From contig OY998175.1 in the NCBI GenBank assembly GCA_963921935.1, positions 164,670,809-164,734,808 on the forward strand: a stretch of DNA of 64,000 nucleotides, given 5' to 3'. The position numbers and the translations under genes were made by a program. The notes under the pieces were generated by a model. That model saw only the letters and a program-made list of their open reading frames with translations. It searched no databases and had not been told where the DNA came from. The DNA is from Galeruca laticollis (lineage: Eukaryota; Arthropoda; Insecta; Coleoptera; Chrysomelidae). Position 1 is the first letter of the stretch. Every line of letters starts with the position of its first letter. This document shows positions 54,660 through 64,000 of the stretch, one piece after another.

Positions 54660-55870
54660 GTTTTTTATAACGCCATAAGGGCATTAGAAATTTATCTCTG
54701 TTATTATTGGCCATCATCAATCCATCGTCATTTGTGATAGAGCTTATTTTTTATATACGGAATGTACCAAAAAATATGCAATAAGGGTGTTATAAATTTG
54801 TGAAAAAGATATATATTTCTTATATACAGGGTGTAGTCATAAAATATGTTTAATGCACAGTCGTTATGGTATTATTTTGGGTAAGCGACGCATCAGTTGG
54901 ATGGGCAGAGAGAAAAATACCATTATTTTGGACAGGCGGAGTGGTTACAGAAGTGCTTATGATTTTTTTATTATCAGCGTTCTTATCTCTTTTGATGTTC
55001 CCCAAGAGATAATAGGATGAGTGAATGTCAGCTGAAGATCGACGGGGTTGACATAAAACAACGTTACTACAATCAATATACAGGGCGTGGACAATGCCAT
55101 AAGGGCACTCTGCTTGGATTTTCATCGAACAAAACAGGATGTACCAAATCGCCATTAGGTCACTACGACGACGATCAATATATAGGATGTCATTGGACTC
55201 GTTCGATCGTTATACATGATGTACAAAAAAAATGCCATAAGGGCACTTGCATATATCTCTGTTATTATTGGTTGGATTGAAGTCGAACAAACGCCATTAT
55301 GATTGTTAACGTATACAGGATGTGCATGCCATAAGGGCACTTGGATATATCTCTGTTATTATTGGTCGGATTGAAGTCGAACAAAAGTCATTATGATTGT
55401 TAACGTATACAGGATGTACAAAAAAGATGCCATAAGGGCACTTGCATATATCTCTGTTATTATTAGGCGGATTGGAGTCCAACAAACGTCATTGTGATAA
55501 GTAGACCATTTTTACAGGATGTACAAAGAAGGCATAAGACGCTACGATGTATCTCCATTGTTATTGGTCAGATTTCAAGGCACAAACGGCGTTATAGATT
55601 ATTTTTTATATATAGGATGTCAAAAAGGCACTCTGCTGTTATTGGTCCGATTTTCATCGAACAAACAGCGTTATAGATTATTTCGATATACAGTGTGTAC
55701 AAGAAGATGTTCTGATGCGCTACGATGTATCTCCGTTGTTATTGGCTAGATTTTCTTGGGACAAACGACGTTATAGTTTATTTCGATATACAGTGTGTAC
55801 AAGAAGTTGCTATAAGACGCGCGTTCGTTACATTTTAATAATTATGGAAAAGGCATAGTATATTTTTTAT
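54660..55870 (+). repeat. Array of about 100-bp units, left arm
   Basis: Eight or nine units with GCCATAAGGGCAC, ATCTCTGTTATTATTGG and ATACAGGATGTAC, at about 54668, 55097, 55232, 55328, 55430, 55530, 55629, 55706 and 55870. Mirrored at 63240-64000. Open frames in this stretch follow the repeat and are not genes. Confidence 0.85.
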
Positions 55871-56042
55871 AACGCCATAAGGACATTAGAAATTCATTTC
55901 TGTTATTATTGGTCAACATAGATCAATCGTCATAGTGATACAGCTTTTTTATATACGGAATAAGGGTGTTATAAATTCGTGGAATAGGTATATATTTCTT
56001 ATATACGGGGTGTAGTCATAAAATATGTTTAATTCACCGTCG

Positions 56043-56780
56043 TTATGGTATTATTTTGGGCAAGCGACGCATCAGTTGGAGGGGCAGAGAGAAAAATAGC
56101 ATTATTTTTGGATATGCGCAATGTTTACAGAAGTGCTTATGATTTTTTTTATCAGAAGAGTATAGACGCACATTGAAGGAATTTACTAAAAAAGTAAAGA
56201 TCGGTATAACTGTGCAATAATATATAAAACCAAGGAAAGTATATCTGCTGATCATTATAATTACTACTTAAGTAGACAGTTTGAAAGCGGAGAACTTCCT
56301 AGATTTATCTGTTCTTTGAAGACTTCATATTGTGGGTCTCCTAAGTGGCTTCAAATTTCTAACTCTAAATACAATTCTTGTTTCTTATCACAAATATGTA
56401 GTACTTCTAGTTTTGTATTAGGTGTCAATGAAATTCCATACATTGTTAAAATCTCGAATTGAGGAATGAAATCAATAACGTTACTTTTTATAAAGAGAGA
56501 ATAGTTATGAAACTTAAATAATATTCTTAGAAATTCACGACGAACGAAATTAAGGTGTATATTAACATAAGATTCCAAATTATGTTAGCATGATAACACC
56601 CAAGCTTATCAACGAGTTTTTCCGTTTTCGTCATTCAAGCGATACCATAGGAACTAAATTAACGATATACAAGTGAAATCAAAAGTGTCTATTAATAAAA
56701 ATATTATTGAAATAAATCTTTCTCATTGTAATAATTTTTACGGTGCTGAATGATGTAATCTAATTCGATATACAGTGTGT
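56043..56780. repeat. Unique block conserved in both foldback arms
   Basis: Matches 62440-63190 in inverted orientation. It contains a 75-codon minus frame (56578-56351; YVNIHLNFVRREFLRILFKF...) kept open in both arms with few replacements, and an overlapping opposite frame. It may be a leftover of a gene; no family recognised. Confidence 0.6.
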
Positions 56781-56799
56781 ACAAAAAGATGCCATGAGA

Positions 56800-59480
56800 C
56801 GCAATATATGGGCGGCCTATATTGCAAGTTTCTAGAACGATTGAGACAAATTTATCGATTTTGGGCATAATAAAGTTCAGTTTTCGTTTTCTCCCATCTT
56901 TCGTCGATATATGCCATATAAGCTATGTTTAGCGGTTTTGTCATTTCTCTTGATATTTAGCACTGTTTACCGAGAACTAGTAACATTAAGCGACGATAGA
57001 TTCAACCTAATCTAGTTTATTTACGTAAATTTCCGCTATATTTGCCTATTATAACAGATATATGGCTAATATTGGAAGTTTATAGAACGATTCAAACAAG
57101 CATCAATATTGGGCATAACAAAGTCCAGTTTTCTTTTGTCGATATATGCCATATAAGCTATGTTGAGCGATTTTGTCAATTCTCTTGATATTTAGCAGTG
57201 TTTACCGAGAACTAGTAACAATAAGCGACGATAGATTCGACCTAATCTAGCTTATTCACGTAAATTTCCGCGATATATGCCTATTATAACAGATATATGG
57301 CTAATATTGGAAGTTTCTAGAACGATTCAGACAAATGCCTCGATTTTGAGCAAAACTAAGTCCTGCTTTTGTTATCCCATCTTTGGTCGTTATATGCCAC
57401 ATACCTAGCTATGTTTAGCGATTTCGTAATTTCTCCCGATATTTAGCACTATTTACCGAGAATTAGTAACATTAACCGACATTTAGATATATTCAATCTA
57501 GCATTATATATGTAGATGTCGGCGATATCTACCAATAATAAGAAATATATGGCCAATATTACAAGTTTCTAGAACGATACAGACAAATGCATCGATTTTA
57601 TGCATAACAAAGTCCAGTTTTCTTTTGTCGATATATGCCATGTAAGCTATGTTTAGCGGTTTTGTCATTTCTCTTGATATTTAGCACTGTTTACCGAGAA
57701 CTAATAACATTAAGCGACGATAGATTCAACCTAATCTAGTTTATTTACGTAAATTTCCGCTATATTTGCCTATTATAACAGATATATGGCTAATATTGGA
57801 AGTTTATAGAACGATTCAAACAAACATCAATATTGGGCATAACAAAGTTCAGTTTTCTTTTGTCGATATATGCTATATAAGCTATGTTGAGAGATTTTGT
57901 CATTTCTCTTGATATTTAGCACTGTTTACCGAGAACTAGTTACATTAAGCGAACATATATTCAACCTAATCTAGCTTATTTACGTGAATTTCCGCGATAT
58001 ATGCCTATTATAACCGATATATGGCTAATATTGGAAGTTTCTAGAACGATTTAGACGAATGCATCGATTTTGGGCATAACAAAGTCGAGTTTTGTTTGGT
58101 CGATATATGCCATATAAGCTATGTTGAGCATCCAGCTTTTGTTATCCCATCTTGGATCTTTAAATGGCATATACCTAGGTCTGCTGAGCGATTTTGTCAT
58201 TTCTTCCGATATTTAGCACTATTCACCGAGAACTAGTAACATTAACCTACATTTAGATATATTCAATCTAGCATTATATATGTAGATGTCCACGATATCT
58301 GCCAATAATAACAAATATATGGCCAATATTGCAAGTTTTTTGACTATTCATCGATTTTGAGCAAAACTAAGTCCATATTTCACAATAATCATCTTTTGTC
58401 TTCATATGACGTATAACTAGCTATGTTAAGCGATTTTGTCATTGCGCCCGATATATAGCACTATTTTCCGAGAAATAGTAACATTTGCCGACATTTAGAT
58501 AGAGTCAACATAGCATTATATATGTAACTGTCCACGATATCTGCCAATTATAACAACTATAAGGCCAATATTTGAACAAAACTTTGTCCAGCTTTTACAA
58601 TAAACCATCTTTATATGACGTATAACTAGCTATGTTGAGCGATTTAGTAATTTATCTCGATATTTAGCACTATTCACCGAGAGTCAGTAACAACCATTAT
58701 TTATATAGATTCAACCTAGCATTATATATGTAGATGTTCACAAGATCTACCAATAATAACAAATAAATGGCTAATATTGGAAGATTCTAGTACGATTCAG
58801 ACAAATGCATCGGTTTTGAGCAAAACTAAGTCTAGCTTTTGATATCCCATCCCAACTATTCTCGTTATATACCATATAACTAGCTATGTTTAGCGATTGC
58901 GTAATTCCCCCGATATTAAGCACTATTTACGGAGAACTAGTAACATAAACCGACGTTTGTATAGATTTAACCCAGCATTATGTATGTAGATGGCCACGAT
59001 ATCTACAAATAATAAGAAATATATGGGCGGCCTATATTGCAAGTTTCTAGAACGATTGAGACAAATGCATCGATTTTGGGCATAATAAAGTCCAGTTTTC
59101 GTTTTCTCCCATCTCTCGTCGATATATGCCATATAATATATATACATATATATATAATAAGCTATGTTTAGCGGTTTTGTCATTTCTCTTGATATTTAGC
59201 ACTGTTTACCGAGAACTAGTAACATTAAGCGACGATAGATTCAACCTAATCTAGTTTATTTACGTAAATTTCCGCGATATATGCCTATTGAAACCGATAT
59301 ATGGCTAATATTGGAAGTTTCTAGAACGATTTAGACGAATGCATCGATTTTGACCAAAACTAAGTTCAGCTTTCGTCACCCCATCTTTTGTCTTTTTATG
59401 ACCTATAACTAGGTCTTCTGAGCGATTTTGTCATTTCTCTCGATATTTAGCACCATTTACCGAGAATTAGTAACATTAAC
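56800..59480 (+). repeat. About 240-bp satellite array, left arm (11 copies)
   Basis: Marker phrases GTCATTTCTCTTGATATTTAG and CCGAGAACTAGTAACATTAA recur about every 214-298 bp (near 56930, 57160, 57412, 57651, 57882, 58180, 58423, 58637, 58889, 59165, 59411). Two subtypes alternate: one with GGGCATAACAAAGTCCAG, one with GAGCAAAACTAAGTC. A rearranged unit lies near 58130. Confidence 0.9.
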
Positions 59481-59589
59481 CGACATTTAGATAGATTTCC
59501 CTAGAGAGAGACATTTGTTATAATGGGCAGATTTCGTGGACTTCTATTTTATTTAAATAATTAAATAAATGCAAATTATAAAAAATATT

Positions 59590-59676
59590 GTGAACAGTGC
59601 ACAACGAACCACGAAGCGGTGAGTTGTGCAAATCACGAGTACTACAAAACGAGTCATTGTGACACAAGTTTTTCAG
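59590..59676. repeat. Loop of the giant foldback
   Basis: 87 bp between the arms, containing its own stem TGCACAAC/GTTGTGCA. It matches the dispersed repeat at 6531-6705 on the same strand, and the similarity runs into the right arm to about 59715. Confidence 0.8.
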
Positions 59677-59759
59677 AATATTTTTTATAATTCGCATTTA
59701 TTTAATTATTTGAATAAAATAGAAGTGCACGAAATCTGCCCATTATAACAAATGTCTCT

Positions 59760-62420
59760 CTCTAGGGGAATCTATCTAAATGTCGGTTAATGTTACTAAT
59801 TCTCGGTAAATAGTGCTAAATATCGAGAGAAATGACAAAATCGCTCAGTAGACCTAGTTATAGGTCATAAAAAGACAAAAGATGGGGTGACGAAAGCTGA
59901 ACTTAGTTTTGGTCAAAATCGATGCATTCGTCTAAATCGTTCTAGAAACTTCCAATATTAGCCATATATCGGTTATAATAGGCATATATCGCGGACATTT
60001 ACGTGAATAAGCTAGATTAGGTTGAATCTTTGTTCGCTTAATGTTACTAGTTCTCGGTAAACAGTACTAAATATCAAGAGAATTGACAAAATCGCTCAAC
60101 ATAGCTTATATAGCAAGTATCGACAAAAGAAAACTGGTCTTTGTTATGCCCAATATTGATGTTTGTCTGAATCGTTCTAGAAACTTCCAATATTAGCCAT
60201 ATATCTGTTATAATAGGCATATATCGCGGAAATTTACGTGAATAAGCTAGATTAGGTCGAATCTATCGTCGCTTATTGTTACTAGTTCTCAGTAAACACT
60301 GCTAAATATCAAGAGAATTGACAAAATCGGTCAACATAGCTTATATGGCATATATCGACAAAAGAAAACTGGACTTTGTTATGCCCAATATTGATGCTTG
60401 TTTGAATCGTTCTATAAACTTCCAATATTAGCCATATATCTGTTATAATAGGCAAATATAGCGGAAATTTACGTAAATAAACTAGATTAGGTTGAATCTA
60501 TCGTCGCTTAATGTTACTAGTTCTCGGTAAACAGTGCTAAATATCAAGAGAAATGACAAAACCGCTAAACATAGCTTATATGGCATATATCGACGAGAGA
60601 TGGGAGAAAACGAAAACTGGACTTTATTATGCCCAAAATCGATGCATTTGTCTCAATCGTTCTAGAAACTTGCAATATAGGCCGCCCATATATTTCTTAT
60701 TATTTGTAGATATCGTGGCCATCTACATACATAATGCTGGGTTAAATCTATACAAACGTCGGTTTATGTTACTAGTTCTCCGTAAATAGTGCTTAATATC
60801 GGGGGAATTACGCAATCGCTAAACATAGCTAGTTATATGGTATATAACGAGAATAGTTGGGATGGGATATCAAAAGCTAGACTTAGTTTTGCTCAAAACC
60901 GATGCATTTGTCTGAATCGTACTAGAATCTTCCAATATTAGCCATTTATTTGTTATTATTGGTAGATCTTGTGAACATCTACATATATAATGCTAGGTTG
61001 AATCTATATAAATAATGGTTGTTACTGACTCTCGGTGAATAGTGCTAAATATCGAGATAACTTACTAAATCGCTCAACATAGTTAGTTATACGTCATATA
61101 AAGATGGTTTATTGTAAAAGCTGGACAAAGTTTTGTTCAAATATTGGCCTTATAGTTGTTATAATTGGCAGATATCGTGGACACCTACATATATAATGCT
61201 ATGTTGACTCTATCTAAATGTCGGCAAATGTTACTATTTCTCGGAAAATAGTTCTATATATCGGGCGCAATGACAAAATCGCTTAACATAGCTAGTTATA
61301 TGTCATATGAAGACAAAAGATGATTATTGTAAAATATGGACTTAGTTTTGCTCAAAATCGATGAATAGTCAAACAACTTGCAATATTGGCCATATATTTG
61401 TTATTATTGGCAGATATCGTGGACATCTACATATATAATGCTAGATTGAATATATCTAAATGTAGGTTAATGTTACTAGTTCTCGGTGAATAGTGCTAAA
61501 TATCGGAAGAAATGACAAAATCGCTCAGCAGACCTAGTTATATGTCATTTAAAGATCCAAGATGGGATAACAAAAGCTGGATGCTCAACATAGCTTATAT
61601 GACATATATAGACAAAAGAAAACTGGACATTGTTATGCCCAAAATCGATGCATTTGTCTGAATCGTTCTATAAACTTCCAATATTAGCCATATATCTGTT
61701 ATAATAGGCACATATCGCGGAAATTTACGTAAATAAGCTACATTAGGTTGAATCTATCGTCGCTTAATGTTACTAGTTCTCGGTAAACAGTGCTAAATAT
61801 CAAGAGAGATGACAAAATCGCTCAACATAGCTTATATGGCATATATCGACCAAAGAAAACTCGACTTTGTTATGCCCAAAATCGAGGCATTTGTCTGAAT
61901 CGTTCTAGGAACTTCCAATATTAGCCATATATCTGTTATAATAGGCATATATCGCGGAAATTTACGTGAATAAGCTAGATTAGGTCGAATCCATCGTCGC
62001 TTATTGTTACTAGTTCTCGGTAAACACTGCTAAATATCAAGAGAATTGACAAAATCGCTCAACATAGCTTATATGGCATATATCGACAAAAGAAAACTGG
62101 ACTTTTGTTATGCCCAATATTGATGCTTGTTTGAATCGTTCTATAAACTTCCAATATTAGCCATATATCTGTTATAATAGGCAAATATAGCGGAAATTTA
62201 CGTAAATAAACTAGATTAGGTTGAATCTATCGTCGCTTAATGTTATTAGTTCTCGGTAAACAGTGCTAAATATCAAGAGAAATGAGAAAACCGCTAAACA
62301 TAGCTTATATGGCATATATCGACGAAAGATGGGAGAAAACGAAAACTGAACTTTATTATGCCCAAAATCGATGCATTTGTCTCAATCGTTCTAGAAACTT
62401 GCAATATAGGCCGCCCATAT
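59760..62420 (-). repeat. About 240-bp satellite array, right arm
   Basis: Inverted copy of 56800-59480 with the same order of subtypes, including the rearranged unit (here near 61575). Frames such as 60553-60789 and 62282-62524 are satellite translations, not genes. Confidence 0.9.
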
Positions 62421-62439
62421 ATTGCGTCTTATGGCATCT

Positions 62440-64000
62440 TTTTGTACACACTGTATATCGAATTTTAGATTACATCATTCAGCACCGTAAAAATTATTAC
62501 AATGAGAAAGATTTATTTCAATAATATTTTTATTAATAGACACTTTTGATTTCACTTGTATATCGTTAATTTAGTTCCTATGGTATCGCTTGAATGACGA
62601 AAACGGAAAAACTCGTTGATAAGCTTGGGTGTTATCATGCTAACATAATTTGGATTCTTATGTTAATATACACCTTGATTTCGTTCGTCGTGAATTTCTA
62701 AGAATATTATTTAAGTTTCATAACTATTCTCTCTTTATAAAAAGTAACGTTATTGATTTCATTCCTCAATTCGAGATTTTAACAATGTATGGAATTTCAT
62801 TGACACCTAATACAAAACTAGAAGTACTACATATTTGTGATAAGAAACAAGAATTGTATTTAGAGTTAGAAATTTGAAGCCACTTAGGAGACCCACAATA
62901 TGAAGTCTTCAAAGAACAGATAAATCTAGGAAGTTCTCCGCTTTCAAACTGTCTTCTTAAGTAGTAATTATAATGATCAGCAGATATAGTTTCCTTGGTT
63001 TTATATATCATTGCACAGTTATACCGATCTTTACTTTTTTAGTAAATTCCTTCAATGTGCGCCTATACTCTTCTGATAACAAAAATCATAAGCACTTCTG
63101 TAACCATTGCGCATGTCCAAAAATAATGCTATTCTTCTCTCTGCCCCTCCAACTGATGCGTCGCTTGCCCAAAATAATACCATAACGACGGTGCATTAAA
63201 CATATTTTATATAAGAAATATATACCTATCCCACAAATTTATAACACCCTTATTGCATCTTTTTTGGTACATTCCGTATATAAAAAAGATGTATCACTAT
63301 GACGATTGATCTATGTTGACCAATAATAACAGAAATGAATTTCTAATGTTCTTATGGCGTTATAAAAAATATACTATGCCTTTTCCATAATTATTAAAAT
63401 GTAACGAACGCGCGTCTTATAGCAACTTCTTGTACACACTGTATATTGAGATAATCTATAACGTCGTTTGTCCCATGAAAATCTAGCCAATAACAACGGA
63501 GATACATCGTAGCGCATTATAACATCTTCTTGTACACACTGTATATCGAAATAATCTATAACGCCGTTTGTTGGATGAAAATCGGACCAATAACAGCAGA
63601 GTGCCTTTTTTGACATCCTTTATATAAAAAATAATCTATAACGCCGTTTGTGCCTTGAAATCTGACCAATAACAATGGAGATACATCGTAGCCTCTTATG
63701 CCTTCTTTGTACATCTTGTAAAATGCTCTACCTATCACAATGGCGTTTGTTCGACTTCAATCCGCCCAATAATAACAGAGATATATGCAAGTGCCCTTAT
63801 GGCATCTTTTTTGTACATCCTGTAAAATGCTCTTCCTATCACAAAGGCGTTTGTTCGACTTCAATACAACCAATAATAACAGAGATATATGCAAGTGCCC
63901 TTATGGCATCTTTGTACAGCCTGTATAACGATCGAACGTGCCTGATTCCAATGACATCCTATATATTGATCGTCGTCGTAGTGACCTAATGGCGATTTGG
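62440..64000 (-). repeat. Outer part of the right foldback arm
   Basis: Inverted copy of the unique block (62440-63190) and of the 100-bp array (63240-64000). The array has small local differences from the left arm, for example ATGCTCTACCTATCACAATG near 63722 against the left arm's form. Confidence 0.88.

Larger units (their letters stand above)
54425..64000. mobile_element. Giant foldback (long palindrome) built of tandem repeats
   Basis: The left arm (54425-59589) and right arm (59677-64000, cut by the window end) are inverted copies around an 87-bp loop. The last bases of the window, GTGACCTAATGGCGATTTGG, pair with about 55147, so some 700 bp more of right arm are expected. Inside each arm from the outside: an array of about 100-bp units, a 500-bp unique block, and about 11 copies of a 240-bp satellite. 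No convincing coding capacity. The arms show scattered substitutions and indels, so they are not a simple assembly copy. Structure resembles foldback elements, with shared blocks linking it to the Polinton arms. Confidence 0.85.

Noticed and set aside
58923..59183. 86-codon frame, with relatives at 60553-60789 and 62282-62524
   Set aside because: All are translations of the 240-bp satellite and change with unit rearrangement.
54425..64000. Palindrome as a pure assembly artefact
   Set aside because: The arms carry different substitutions and indels and have a distinct loop, so they are not one sequence read twice; long reads would still be a useful check.
1..64000. CRISPR arrays, bacterial operons or phage
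   Set aside because: Repeats are long, adjacent and transposon-like; spliced gene structure and eukaryotic elements exclude a prokaryotic source.

Overview
This is an AT-rich, repeat-dominated stretch of an animal nuclear genome. The mix of Ty3/Gypsy, BEL/Pao, mariner/Tc1, pogo, hAT, PIF/Harbinger-like and Polinton/Maverick remnants points to an arthropod, most likely an insect; I cannot fix the order. Nothing bacterial is present (no operons, ribosome-binding sites or CRISPR arrays).

The only host gene I can defend is a long coiled-coil protein on the minus strand, best matched in memory by rootletin. Five exons are visible (53388-52854, 44447-44317, 38024-37857, 37802-37608, 37181-36629). 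All have consensus splice sites and the exon phases agree. Its introns are 8.4 kb, 6.3 kb, 54 bp and 426 bp, and no further exon is seen in the 36.6 kb to the left, so almost everything else in 1-53400 is probably intronic transposon debris.

Layout. 1-4350: truncated non-LTR, Tc1 and pogo remnants. 4350-7270: AT-rich with small repeats. 7273-7741: a solo Gypsy LTR with a 4-bp target duplication. 7795-25663: a hAT-like transposase gene split by a 15.4-kb Ty3/Gypsy compound (9274-24640). That compound is itself split by a CR1-like retroposon (9488-10993) and by a full-length, apparently young BEL/Pao element (13548-22137) with an intact 1809-codon polyprotein. The Gypsy pol ends, after the integrase, in a TARG1/OARD1-like macro domain and a CCCH zinc finger, an unusual cargo.

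26363-34636 is a non-autonomous Polinton/Maverick: AG...CT termini, 6-bp duplication CACTTT, 2.7-kb inverted repeats, a truncated integrase and small Polinton genes. It sits inside a Harbinger-like remnant (26191-35391). 36629-53388 holds the exons plus a deleted Gypsy element containing a mariner-type transposon with long inverted repeats, a decayed BEL/Pao element, two further mariner pieces and a gag fragment. 53830-54432 is a tyrosine-recombinase fragment.

54425-64000 is a giant foldback of satellite-like repeats: arms of at least 4.3 kb around an 87-bp loop, running off the window end. It shares sequence blocks with the Polinton inverted repeats, so the two may be related. The nesting gives relative ages: hAT before Gypsy before CR1 and BEL; Harbinger before Polinton; minus-strand Gypsy before mariner.
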